DNA from: Rhodocyclaceae bacterium
Lineage (GTDB): Bacteria > Pseudomonadota > Gammaproteobacteria > Burkholderiales > Rhodocyclaceae
Direction: 5' to 3'
DNA: 57,497 nt
NCBI GenBank assembly: GCA_013388985.1
Contig: JACAEF010000032.1
Coordinates: 1-57,497 of the forward strand
Shown: positions 7,758 to 15,442 of the stretch, one piece after another
Position numbering within the stretch: position 1 is the first letter of the stretch
Layout of the letters: every line of letters starts with the position of its first letter
Translations under genes and position numbers: made by a program
The notes under the pieces: generated by a model
Seen by the model: the letters and a program-made list of their open reading frames with translations, nothing else
The model's database searches: none
Told to the model about the DNA's origin: nothing

Positions 7758-7984
7758 TTGCGCCCCTCGGCGACGAGTTCGCGCTCGTCGAAAGCGGGCA
7801 CGGCAGAGAGTTTTTCGCGGGCCCTGCGAATCTCGGCCAGACGATCGTTTTCGACTTTCCGGCTGGGCACCAGGCGGGCGACTTCCTCGCCACGACGGGT
7901 AACGGCGATTTCCTCCCCTCTTTCGACGAGCGCGATGAAGCGGGAAAGTTCGTTCTTGAGCTGGTAGATCGGCACGCTTTGCAT
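7751..7984 (-). CDS. Phd/YefM-type antitoxin
   Basis: A 77-residue antitoxin of the Phd/YefM class. The N-terminal DNA-binding fold is recognisable in YQLKNELSRFIALVERGEEIAVTRRGEEVARLVP (positions 7-40; described in short pieces as YQLKNELSRF and TRRGEEVARL), followed by a charged C-terminal toxin-binding tail. The ATG at 7984 is preceded on the minus strand by GAGAGTCCCTCC-like sequence and by a palindrome at 8000-8019 that is well placed for autorepression. It precedes and overlaps the PIN toxin gene. Confidence 0.85.
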   Translation of the reverse strand: MQSVPIYQLKNELSRFIALVERGEEIAVTRRGEEVARLVPSRKVENDRLAEIRRAREKLSAVPAFDERELVAEGRKW

Positions 7985-7999
7985 GGAGGGACTCTCGAT

Positions 8000-8019
8000 G
8001 GCTATCTGGCTAGATAGCC
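8000..8019. promoter_or_regulatory. Palindrome upstream of the Phd/PIN module (probable operator)
   Basis: GGCTATCT-GGCT-AGATAGCC: perfect eight-base arms with a four-base centre, 16 bases upstream of the antitoxin ATG. Phd- and VapB-type antitoxins repress their own operons through such palindromes, so an operator is the likely role. Confidence 0.65.
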
Positions 8020-8155
8020 TAGATCATGCGTTGCGGCAAGTCAAACGGCACTCTTCCGGCGACACGCGCGACCGCTACGCCCCCGCCTGCGGCGGGTTCC
8101 CCTCCGCTGCTCGCGTCTTCAGCGCCGGAGGCACAATCCCAAGTCGTAGCCCGTA

Positions 8156-8560
8156 TCAGTCGAGCCAGTTTTCGACGGTGAGGCTGCCGACCCGACGAAA
8201 CTCGGTGACATTAGCGCTGACCAGCACGCAATCGGTGGTCAGCGCATGAGCGGCGATCAGCATGTCATTGGGGCCGATGAGTTGCCCGGCCTGTTCGAGC
8301 GTCCAGCGGAGTTGGGCATAGGCCCGATCCGCCGGTGCATCGAAGGGCAGCACTTCGATTGCGGCCAATATCGCATCAACCTGATGAGTGAGGCGAGGCG
8401 CATTTCGCTTGGCAGCCCCAAAGCGCAATTCGGCCGCCACGATGATAGAAGTGCACACCGCAGATTCGCCCACCGCGGCGATCTTTTCGGCCACCCGCCC
8501 TTGCGGGTGGCGCACCAGATCGGAGAGGATGTTCGTATCCAGCAGATAACGCGGTTTCAT
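8156..8560 (-). CDS. vapC: VapC-type PIN toxin
   Basis: A 134-residue PIN-domain toxin close to the tRNA(fMet)-cleaving VapC group. It carries LLDTNILSDLV with D8, E44 (VAAELRFG), D99 (IGPNDMLIAAHAL) and a C-terminal VTEFRRVGSLTVENW block. The usual TxN/D position reads SAN here. Its ATG overlaps the vapB stop (ATGA). The two VapBC-type modules stand side by side in the same direction but are not similar enough to be recent duplicates. Confidence 0.9.
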   Translation of the reverse strand: MKPRYLLDTNILSDLVRHPQGRVAEKIAAVGESAVCTSIIVAAELRFGAAKRNAPRLTHQVDAILAAIEVLPFDAPADRAYAQLRWTLEQAGQLIGPNDMLIAAHALTTDCVLVSANVTEFRRVGSLTVENWLD

Positions 8561-8796
8561 AGCTCCACAGCATCTGCGGGCGGCAGGCCGGTATCCACGT
8601 CCGGGAAGGGCTCGTCGAGCTCCGGCAGGCTCGCCAGCGTGGCCAACAGGCTGGCACGGCGAACGGGTTCGATGATCAGCCGGTCATCTTCACGCCGCAG
8701 GATGGCTTCTTTGGCATCGAGCTCGAATTCGCGCGGGATGCGCAACGCCTGGTTACGCCCATTGCGAAACAGTTTGACATGGCGCTCTGGATACAT
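8557..8796 (-). CDS. vapB: VapB-type antitoxin (AbrB/SpoVT fold)
   Basis: A 79-residue antitoxin. The N-terminal swapped-hairpin AbrB-like domain is visible as VKLFRNGRNQALRIPREFEL, and a short acidic tail DVDTGLPPADAVEL probably binds the toxin. I start at ATG 8796 (MYPERHVKLF), which has GGAG about eight bases upstream. The longer frame to 8826 begins inside the operator-like palindrome. It overlaps vapC by four bases. Confidence 0.88.
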   Translation of the reverse strand: MYPERHVKLFRNGRNQALRIPREFELDAKEAILRREDDRLIIEPVRRASLLATLASLPELDEPFPDVDTGLPPADAVEL

Positions 8797-8814
8797 GATC
8801 AATCTCCATTCATT

Positions 8815-8834
8815 GCATATGCTCAAGCATATGC
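8815..8834. promoter_or_regulatory. Palindrome upstream of vapBC (probable operator)
   Basis: GCATATGCT-CA-AGCATATGC: perfect nine-base arms with a two-base centre, 19 bases upstream of the vapB ATG. It is a likely autoregulatory VapB/VapBC binding site. Its sequence differs from the palindrome at 8000, so the two modules appear to be regulated separately. Confidence 0.7.
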
Positions 8835-9033
8835 CATGAAACCGCTTTCGTCAAAGCATCTCGCCTGCAATTCGCGTCACCCCCCGCATTGTCCCCGCGC
8901 CAAGTTTCTCTCACTCCGTGCAGTCTCTGCGGCAAAGCGCCGCCAGGCCGCTGATCACGAACAGGCTGGCCTGGCAGAATCTACAGCCCATGATAGGCTT
9001 AATCCATTGACCAGACTCACTGAGGGATTGCAA

Positions 9034-9268
9034 ATGGCCAACGTGATCAACGGGCATGAAGCCAAGACCCATTTTTTCCCGCTTGCTCGAACAGGCGCAC
9101 GCCGGTCAGGAAATCGTGGTCGCCAAGGCGGGCAAGCCTTACGCGCGCCTCGTGCTGCTGGAACCCACGAAAGGGCGACGCCAGCCCGGGCGACTCGCCG
9201 GCCGGGTCGAAGAAACGTTTTTCGAGCCTTTGCCGGAGGAAGAACTGGCGGCATGGGAGGGGCAGTGA
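9034..9268 (+). pseudogene. Phd-type antitoxin, frameshifted
   Basis: The start MANVINGHEAKTHF lies in one frame. The continuation SRLLEQAHAGQEIVVAKAGKPYARLVLLEP lies in the next frame from about 9077 (given here as SRLLEQAHAG and KAGKPYARL). Together they make a typical Phd/YefM antitoxin of the HEAKTHLSRLLEQ type. The frame changes at a run of six T at 9072-9077; five would restore it. This is either a real inactivating mutation, a sequencing error in a homopolymer, or slippage. The stop overlaps the start of a PIN toxin remnant, as in intact modules. Confidence 0.8.
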
Positions 9269-9300
9269 GGCTGCTGCTCGACACCCACGCCCTGCTGTGA
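9265..9300 (+). pseudogene. PIN toxin remnant (first codons only)
   Basis: GTG at 9265, overlapping the antitoxin stop (GTGA), begins VRLLLDTHALL, the N-terminus of a VapC-like toxin of the LLLDTHALLWWLA type. The codon at 9298-9300 is TGA where TGG (Trp) is expected. After four further matching codons (TGG CTT GCG CGT) the sequence passes into the promoter region of the next MNT gene. The rest of the toxin gene is missing. With the frameshifted antitoxin this is a dead module. Confidence 0.75.
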
Positions 9301-9340
9301 TGGCTTGCGCGTATAATATATACAAACCTCGGACATTCAC

Positions 9341-9634
9341 ATGACCCGGGATGAGATTCTCGACTTCCTGAAAAGCCACAAGGACGAACTGCGCCGGATC
9401 TACGGCGTGGAGGAAATCGCCCTATTTGGCAGTCATGCCCGTCAAACGGCGCGTCCCGACAGCGATATCGATATCGTCGTCGAACTCGTCGAAGAAAAAA
9501 AAACATTGAGCAATTTTTTCGGCTTGAGCCGATATCTCGAAGAGCACTTGGGCGGCCACGTCGACCTCGGCATTGTCAGCGCGCTGAAGCCCGCGGTTAG
9601 AAAGGCCGCGCAAAAAGACATGATTCATGCTTGA
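9341..9634 (+). CDS. MNT-type nucleotidyltransferase (MntA-like antitoxin)
   Basis: A 97-residue minimal nucleotidyltransferase with FGSHARQ (residues 29-35) and DIDI giving acidic residues at 42 and 44. The downstream HEPN gene overlaps it by eight bases, the standard mntA-hepT arrangement. Characterised MntA enzymes AMPylate a tyrosine near the HEPN motif of HepT, and the partner here has a suitable RNLLIHAY segment. A TATAAT stands at 9312-9317, 23 bases upstream of the ATG, but no convincing -35 box accompanies it. Confidence 0.88.
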   Translation: MTRDEILDFLKSHKDELRRIYGVEEIALFGSHARQTARPDSDIDIVVELVEEKKTLSNFFGLSRYLEEHLGGHVDLGIVSALKPAVRKAAQKDMIHA

Positions 9635-9977
9635 GCGCGATTGCCATCTTTACCTGTCGGATATCCAGGATTCAGGACAGGCCATCCTTTCTTATGTCGC
9701 CGACATCGATTTCGAGCGCTTCAGCAAAGACCGCATGCGCCAAGCGGCCGTAATACGCGAATTCGAAATCATCGGGGAAGCGGCCGGGAAACTGCCAGAA
9801 GATCTCAAGGCATGCTATCCACAAGTCCCCTGGCGGGATATCAAAGACTTCCGCAACCTGCTCATACACGCCTACTTCGGCGTGGACTTGCGCATCGTCT
9901 GGAACACCATCGAGCAAGACCTGCCCAAGCTGCTGGCAGCTACGGCCGACATGCTCGCGCAACAACCATCGAATTGA
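9627..9977 (+). CDS. HEPN-domain toxin, DUF86/HepT family
   Basis: A 116-residue DUF86 protein with the RNase motif R-x4-H at residues 76-81 (RNLLIH) followed by AY, the tyrosine region that MntA-type enzymes modify in studied systems. Of the three HEPN proteins in this window, this is the closest to characterised HepT toxins. It overlaps the MNT gene by eight bases. A copy of the dispersed repeat begins 13 bases after the stop and separates it from the convergent Uma2 gene. Confidence 0.88.
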   Translation: MLERDCHLYLSDIQDSGQAILSYVADIDFERFSKDRMRQAAVIREFEIIGEAAGKLPEDLKACYPQVPWRDIKDFRNLLIHAYFGVDLRIVWNTIEQDLPKLLAATADMLAQQPSN

Positions 9978-9989
9978 AGAGCAGCGAGC

Positions 9990-10016
9990 GTGCCGTCCCG
10001 CCAGCGCCGAGTTTCA
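9990..10016 (+). repeat. Dispersed 26-bp repeat, copy 3 (over the Uma2 stop)
   Basis: It is identical over 27 bases to copy 2 at 7314-7340, and its final TCA is the stop codon of the minus-strand Uma2 gene. It fills the gap between two convergent genes. Confidence 0.9.
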
Positions 10017-10574
10017 TGGCGCGGACGGCAAGAGGGCGAGGTCGGCGTAGATGTCGTCCAGGGTGATGGTGCACTCGAGGCTGTCGAGCCGGACTTCGCC
10101 CCATTCCTCGACGATGTCCGGCAGCCAGTCGTTCCTGCGGCGGTAGATTTCGACCGCGCGGCGCGCCTGTTCGACGATCACGTATTCGATGAGGCTTTCC
10201 AGGCGGATGTAGGAGAGCAGCTTTTCGCGCCGGTCGATGCGCTCGGTGGCTTCGGAGAGGACTTCGACGATCAGGCTGGGGCTGGATATGAAATAGGGAT
10301 CGCGATCCCCGGGGTCACAGCTCGCCACGAGATCCGGATAGTAAAAGATCGTCTTGCCGGCGAAATTCAGCCGGACTTTCATGTCGGAGCTGTAGCTGCG
10401 GCGGGCATGGGGCTTGAGGCTGCACATCATGGCCGCGACGATCGCGCCATGCGCCCGGCTTGCCTCGGCCATGGCGTGGATTTCGCCATCGATGTATTCG
10501 TGGCGGATTTCGCTTTTCAACTCGCCGGCGAGGTAGTCTTCGACCGATATGCGCAGTTTGGGAATGGCCGTCAT
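10014..10574 (-). CDS. Uma2 family (DUF820) putative endonuclease
   Basis: A 186-residue Uma2-family protein with VEDYLAGE, YIDGEIHAMAEAS, FYYPDLVASCD and LIVEVLSEATERIDRREKL, the expected order of conserved blocks. It is only distantly similar to the Uma2 gene at 1934. I use ATG 10574, seven bases after GGAG; a GTG one codon upstream also fits. It lies 30 bases downstream of the HD-GYP gene in the same direction, so it may be the tail of that operon. The family's real activity is poorly known. Confidence 0.8.
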   Translation of the reverse strand: MTAIPKLRISVEDYLAGELKSEIRHEYIDGEIHAMAEASRAHGAIVAAMMCSLKPHARRSYSSDMKVRLNFAGKTIFYYPDLVASCDPGDRDPYFISSPSLIVEVLSEATERIDRREKLLSYIRLESLIEYVIVEQARRAVEIYRRRNDWLPDIVEEWGEVRLDSLECTITLDDIYADLALLPSAP

Positions 10575-10604
10575 CACTCCGCTCCTTTCAACGACGAGGA
10601 AAGG

Positions 10605-12197
10605 TTACGCCAGATCGATCTGCGCCGGGTCGAGGAAGGTTTCGGCGTAGCGCTGCCAGACCTTCTGTTGCATGAAGACCTCGAAGAGCTCGGGATCGAT
10701 GTGGCCGTTTTCGGCGAACTTCTGCATGATGCCGAGCGCCTGCGAGAGCTTCATGCCGGGCTTGTAGGGACGGTCTTTGGCGGTGAGGGCTTCGAAGATG
10801 TCGGCGATCGCCATCATGCGCGCGGGGATCGACATCTGCTCCCCGGTCAGGCCCCGCGGGTAGCCGCGTCCGTCCATGCGCTCGTGGTGGCCGCCGGCGT
10901 ATTCGGGCACGTTCTTCAGATGCTTCGGCCAGGGCAGCGCTTCGAGCATCTTGATCGTGGCGACGATATGGTGGTTGATGATCGCGCGCTCGGCGGCGGT
11001 GAGCGTGCCGGTGCGGATGGTCAGGTTGTCGATTTCGTCGGCGGAGAGGAAGTCGGTCTCGACGCCTTCCGGATTGCGCCACTGCCGCTGCGTGCCGATC
11101 TCGCGCACGCGCTGCTGGTCTTGCGGGCTCATCGCTTCGACGCCGATGTTGCAGCGGCGCAGGAAATCGCGCTCGGCATCGAGGGTGTCGAGCTCGTTCC
11201 GGCACTGCGCCCACCGGGCCGCTTCGGCGGCCGCGTCGGTCTGCGGGCGCAGTTCGAGCAGGCGGCGCAAGGTGGCGATCTGCACGTCGCGCTTCAATAC
11301 CTCGAAGCGGGTGTCGATCAGCCCGATGCGGTCATAGATCGTCTGCAGCTTGGTGGCCTTGTCGACGACGTGCACGGGGGTGGTGATCTTGCCGCAATCG
11401 TGCAGCAAGGCGGCGATTTCGAGTTCGTGCAGATCGGCGGGGCTGAGCCGGAAGCCGGCCAGCGGCCCATCTCGCGTGGCATTCACCGCTTCGGCGATCA
11501 TCATCGTCAGTTCGGGCACGCGCTGGCAGTGGCCGCCGGTGTAGGGCGACTTTTCGTCGATCGCCAGGTTGATGAGCTTGATGAAGGATTCGAACAGGGT
11601 TTCGAGCTGGTCGATGAGCTGACGGTTGGTGAGCGCGATCGCCGCCTGCGAGGCGAGCGATTCGGCCAGATGCTGGTCGGCGGCGCCGAAGGCTCGCACT
11701 TCCCCGGTGGCCGGATGCTTGGCATTGATGAGCTGCAAGACGCCGATGACCTCGCTTTCATGATTCTTCATCGGCACGGTGAGGATGGAGCGCGAGCGAT
11801 AGCCGGTGCGGGCATCGAATTCATGCGTGCCGGAAAAATCGAAGTCACCCGGTGCATAGGCATCGGCGATGTTGATGGTGCGGCCTTCGAGCGCCGCGCA
11901 GACGGCGACCAGCGTCCTGTTGGGCGCGCCTTCCGGCGTCGTCAGCGGCAGGTCGGGAAAGCCGGCGGCCGCGCCCGGAGCAATCCCCAGCGTGTCGTTG
12001 CAGACGATCTCGAAATGCAGGGCGCGGCCGTCTTCGGTGACGCGGTAGAGCGTGCCGGCATCGGCATGGGTGATGGTCTTGGCGGCGACGAGGATCTGCT
12101 CGATCAGCCGACTGATGTCGCGCTCGCTGGAGAGCGCCGCGCCGATCTCGTTGAGCCGATCGAGCCGGGCGAAAAGATCGTCGTGGGCGGAGGTCAC
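10605..12197 (-). CDS. GAF-HD-GYP cyclic-di-GMP phosphodiesterase
   Basis: A 530-residue cytosolic signalling enzyme. An N-terminal GAF domain (about 25-185) is followed by an HD-GYP domain with metal-binding H266-D267 in HDCGK and the HHE…DGRGYP signature near 436-450. A long charged insertion sits between these two catalytic parts (about 290-400). HD-GYP proteins hydrolyse c-di-GMP to pGpG or GMP. The ATG overlaps the stop of the GAF-GspE gene by four bases, so the two are translated together. That links cyclic-dinucleotide turnover to an assembly ATPase. Confidence 0.9.
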   Translation of the reverse strand: MTSAHDDLFARLDRLNEIGAALSSERDISRLIEQILVAAKTITHADAGTLYRVTEDGRALHFEIVCNDTLGIAPGAAAGFPDLPLTTPEGAPNRTLVAVCAALEGRTINIADAYAPGDFDFSGTHEFDARTGYRSRSILTVPMKNHESEVIGVLQLINAKHPATGEVRAFGAADQHLAESLASQAAIALTNRQLIDQLETLFESFIKLINLAIDEKSPYTGGHCQRVPELTMMIAEAVNATRDGPLAGFRLSPADLHELEIAALLHDCGKITTPVHVVDKATKLQTIYDRIGLIDTRFEVLKRDVQIATLRRLLELRPQTDAAAEAARWAQCRNELDTLDAERDFLRRCNIGVEAMSPQDQQRVREIGTQRQWRNPEGVETDFLSADEIDNLTIRTGTLTAAERAIINHHIVATIKMLEALPWPKHLKNVPEYAGGHHERMDGRGYPRGLTGEQMSIPARMMAIADIFEALTAKDRPYKPGMKLSQALGIMQKFAENGHIDPELFEVFMQQKVWQRYAETFLDPAQIDLA

Positions 12198-14590
12198 TTG
12201 ATGCAGACGGAGCGCACCTGCTTCATGTCCGTGATGCCCATCAGCACCTTTTCCATGCCATCCTGCTTGAGGGTGCGCATGCCGTCGTCGAGCGCCTGCC
12301 TGAGCAGGTCGGCGACGCGCGCGTGCTCCTGGATCAGCTTCTTGACGGCATCGGTGCCGACCATCAATTCATGCAGGCCGATGCGGCCCTTGTAGCCGGT
12401 GCCGCCACAGGCTTCGCAGTCACCGTTTTCCTTGGCATGGTAGAAGGTGAATTGTCCCTTCTCGTTGGCATAGTGCTTGAGCCATCCTTGATAGATGGCC
12501 GCGGCCGCGGCTTTGGGATCGCGGCGGAAGCTCTCGGTATGCTGCAGCTCTTCGCAGTATTCGTTGAGGAAATGCCGGATCTCCGTTTCGTTCGGCACGT
12601 AGGGCTGGCGGCACTGGGTGCACAGCCGCTTGGCGAGACGCTGCGCGAGGATGCCAAGCAACGCGTCGGCGAAGTTGAACGGGTCCATGCCCATGTCCAA
12701 GAGCCGCACGATCGATTCCGGCGCGCTGTTGGTATGCAGCGTGGCGAGCACCAGATGGCCGGTGAGCGAGGCTTCGATGCCGATGCTGGTGGTTTCGGCA
12801 TCGCGCATTTCGCCGACCATGATGATGTCCGGGTCGGCGCGCAGGAAAGCGCGCATGACGGTGGCGAAATCGAGGCCGGCCTTCTTGTTGATCTGCACCT
12901 GGCGCAGGCCCTTCTGGGTGATTTCCACCGGATCCTCGGCCGTCCAGATCTTGGTATCCGGGGTGTTGAGCATTTTCAACACCGAGTGCAGCGTGGTGGT
13001 CTTGCCGGAGCCGGTCGGGCCGCAAACGAAGAACAGGCCATAAGGCTTGGCCACGACGCTCTTGAGCTTTTCCTCGACGTGCGGCAAGAGGCCGAGCTTC
13101 TCCAGAGGAATGGGCTCGCCGCCGGCGAGGATGCGCATCACGACGTCCTCGACGCCGCCTGCGGTCGGCAGCGTGGCGACGCGCAGCTCGATGTCGAGCG
13201 GACCGAATTTCTTGAACTTGATCTTGCCGTCCTGCGGGCGCCGCTTTTCCGAGATGTCGAGATCGCACATGATCTTGATGCGCGCGACGATCGCGCTGCG
13301 GTAGCTGTGCGGAATCTCGATGTATTTCTGCAGCGAGCCGTCACGGCGGAAGCGGATCGTCACCCGCTCCTTGCCGATGCCCGGCTCGATGTGGATGTCC
13401 GAGGCGCCCTGCTGGTAGGCGTCGATGATGATCTTGTTGACCAGTTTGACGAGCTCGTTGTCGGCGGCGGCGGAGACTTCATCACCGGTCTCGATCTCGC
13501 CTTCGTTCTCGTCCATCGAGGAGAGCAGATCGCCGACATTGCTGTCGTCGGTGAAACCGCCGCCGAAGAACTGATCGACGGTCTGCCGGAACTCCCGGTG
13601 GGTCGTGACGCGATAGGCGATCTTGTTGCGCGGGAAGATGTTGTTGACGATGCGCGAGCTCCTGAGCTGCTCGGGATCGAGCGTCAGGATGACGATGCCT
13701 TCCTTGCCGTCCTCGATCGGCAGCCACTGGTTCTGCTCGACGTATTCGCGGCGCAGGTTCTTCATCAGGTCCGCCGGTTTGAGGCGGTCCGGCCGGAACG
13801 GCTCGTAGGGCACGCCGAAGAACTTCGCCAGTGCAGCGCCGATCGCCGGCAGCTTGACCTGGAATTCGGTGATCAGGGCTTCCTCGACGTCGATATTCTT
13901 GTGGCGCGCCGATTTGCTGGCGAGATCGAGCTCCTCGGCGGTGATCACGGCATCGAGGACGAGATGATCGTATTTGGTCTTGACGACATGCTCGGGACGG
14001 CTGCGCTGGGTGAAGGCGATCGCCAGCGTCTCGCACAATCCACGGATACCTTCGACCTGATATCCGGCGAACGGCGTGCCGGCCTTGTGGTTGATGATCT
14101 GCACGACGCCGAGCAGTTCGTCGGTATGGGTATCGACGATCGCGCCGACCAGCATCTGCCGCGTGCGGTAGCCGGTGCGGCGGTCGACCTCCTTCAGGAA
14201 GCGCAGGTGGGGATTGATCGCCTTGAGCTCTTCCTCGTCATAGACGTCGCGGATGTTGACCACCTGCCGTTGCAGCGCGACGTAACCGGCGATGCTCTGA
14301 TCGGAGATCGGCAGCCGCAGGTCGCGGAACGAGTTGAGGCCGGTCTTCACCTTCGAGACGATCGAATTGCGATCGTCGCTGACGGTGTAGATCGTCAGCC
14401 GGTCGGCGTTGAACAGCGCGCAGATGTCCTGCGAGAGCTCGAGCATGATCTCCTCGATGTTCGAGGTCGCATGGATCTTGTTGGTGACGGCCTGCAGGTT
14501 CTTGAAGAACGCCAGCCGGCTGCCCAGCTCGCTCGGGCTGAGGGCTTCGCTGCCCGGATTGACGGTCAGCGGACTGAGGATCGCGCTCAC
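12194..14590 (-). CDS. GspE/PilB-type ATPase with N-terminal GAF domain
   Basis: A 798-residue secretion/pilus-type ATPase. It has a GAF domain (about 25-195), an MshEN/T2SSE-N-like region (about 215-345) and a GspE catalytic domain. The Walker A motif is GPTGSGKTTTL (about 524-534), followed by the aspartate box TAEDPVE and VGEMRDAETT. A four-cysteine zinc element is formed by CTQC and CEAC, separated by an unusually long ~65-residue spacer. A GAF domain on a GspE is unusual and suggests ligand gating. It sits in an operon with PP2C, FHA and HD-GYP genes and no secretin or pilin, so what it powers is unknown. Confidence 0.88.
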   Translation of the reverse strand: MSAILSPLTVNPGSEALSPSELGSRLAFFKNLQAVTNKIHATSNIEEIMLELSQDICALFNADRLTIYTVSDDRNSIVSKVKTGLNSFRDLRLPISDQSIAGYVALQRQVVNIRDVYDEEELKAINPHLRFLKEVDRRTGYRTRQMLVGAIVDTHTDELLGVVQIINHKAGTPFAGYQVEGIRGLCETLAIAFTQRSRPEHVVKTKYDHLVLDAVITAEELDLASKSARHKNIDVEEALITEFQVKLPAIGAALAKFFGVPYEPFRPDRLKPADLMKNLRREYVEQNQWLPIEDGKEGIVILTLDPEQLRSSRIVNNIFPRNKIAYRVTTHREFRQTVDQFFGGGFTDDSNVGDLLSSMDENEGEIETGDEVSAAADNELVKLVNKIIIDAYQQGASDIHIEPGIGKERVTIRFRRDGSLQKYIEIPHSYRSAIVARIKIMCDLDISEKRRPQDGKIKFKKFGPLDIELRVATLPTAGGVEDVVMRILAGGEPIPLEKLGLLPHVEEKLKSVVAKPYGLFFVCGPTGSGKTTTLHSVLKMLNTPDTKIWTAEDPVEITQKGLRQVQINKKAGLDFATVMRAFLRADPDIIMVGEMRDAETTSIGIEASLTGHLVLATLHTNSAPESIVRLLDMGMDPFNFADALLGILAQRLAKRLCTQCRQPYVPNETEIRHFLNEYCEELQHTESFRRDPKAAAAAIYQGWLKHYANEKGQFTFYHAKENGDCEACGGTGYKGRIGLHELMVGTDAVKKLIQEHARVADLLRQALDDGMRTLKQDGMEKVLMGITDMKQVRSVCIK

Positions 14591-14612
14591 GGTTCAGTCA
14601 GTCGAGCCGTCT

Positions 14613-15377
14613 TCAATCCTTGAGGAAGAACTCCATCTTCACGCCGGCCAGCTCGATGATGTCGTGGTCTTTGAGCGGATGCGCCTGGATGCTGATCGGC
14701 GTGCCATTGACCTGCGGGTAACGCTGGCCTTCGACATGGGTGAGGAAATAGCCGTGCGGTCGGCGCGCGATCACCGCCACCTGTACGCCCGGCTTGCCGA
14801 GGGTGGTCAGCGATTTCACCAGGTCGAGCGTCTTGCCGGCGTTGCTGCCGGTGAGCACCTGGATCGCCCCGAGGGGCAGCGGCGCGGCCGCAGCCGGCGC
14901 GGCGGCGTTTGGCGCCGCGGCGGGCTGGTCGTGCATCGCGGCGGACGGCGCAGCCGCTGCCGGCGCCACGGGCGGACGCGGCGGCTCGGCCGGCGGCCGC
15001 TGCACGGCCGCCAGCTCAGCGCCCCTGCGCAGCATCTCGGGCCGCAGCACCATGGTCTTCTCGAAATCGTCCTGGGCGGCTTGGACGCCTGCTTCCTTGA
15101 CATACTTGAGCCGGTACTTGCCGAGCTCGATCACGTCGTTGTCCTGCAGGAAATGCTTGTGGATCTGCCGGCCATTGACGAACGTGCCGTTGGTGCTGTT
15201 GAGATCCTCGAGGAAGGCATCGTTGAGGATGGTCACGATCACGGCATGATTGCCGGAGATCGCCAGATTGTCGATCTGGATGTCGTTGCTTGGCTTGCGT
15301 CCGATGGTGATCCGCTCCTTGTCGAGAGGAATTTCCTTGAGCACCAGGTTGTCCATGCTGAGTATGAGCTTAGCCAT
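14613..15377 (-). CDS. Double FHA-domain protein
   Basis: A 254-residue protein. The N-terminal FHA domain carries the phosphothreonine-binding residues in TIGRKPSNDIQI, SGNHA and NSTNGTFVNG. An Ala/Pro-rich linker (about 130-170) leads to a second, more degenerate FHA-like domain ending KDHDIIELAGVKMEFFL. I chose ATG 15377 (MAKLILSM) because a GGAAGG stands upstream and the FHA fold starts there. It reads threonine phosphorylation and lies between the PP2C phosphatase and the GAF-GspE gene. No Ser/Thr kinase is encoded nearby. Confidence 0.88.
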   Translation of the reverse strand: MAKLILSMDNLVLKEIPLDKERITIGRKPSNDIQIDNLAISGNHAVIVTILNDAFLEDLNSTNGTFVNGRQIHKHFLQDNDVIELGKYRLKYVKEAGVQAAQDDFEKTMVLRPEMLRRGAELAAVQRPPAEPPRPPVAPAAAAPSAAMHDQPAAAPNAAAPAAAAPLPLGAIQVLTGSNAGKTLDLVKSLTTLGKPGVQVAVIARRPHGYFLTHVEGQRYPQVNGTPISIQAHPLKDHDIIELAGVKMEFFLKD

Positions 15378-15442
15378 CTTGAGCTTCCTTCCGGACATCG
15401 ATCATGGGCAGTGACTTACCGTCGCCGCTTTCCCGCCATTCT

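Noticed and set aside
8082-8096. CCCGCC-TGC-GGCGGG hairpin as a terminator near vapC
   Set aside because: No T tract on either side in either direction.
9312-9317. TATAAT as a promoter for the MNT/HEPN pair
   Set aside because: The hexamer is perfect but no acceptable -35 is present at 15-19 bases; mentioned in the gene entry only.
9990-14623. Very long plus-strand open frames over the HD-GYP and GspE genes (about 800 and 766 codons)
   Set aside because: They are antisense shadows caused by GC-rich codon use; the minus-strand frames carry complete conserved motifs, and the shadow products are low-complexity.
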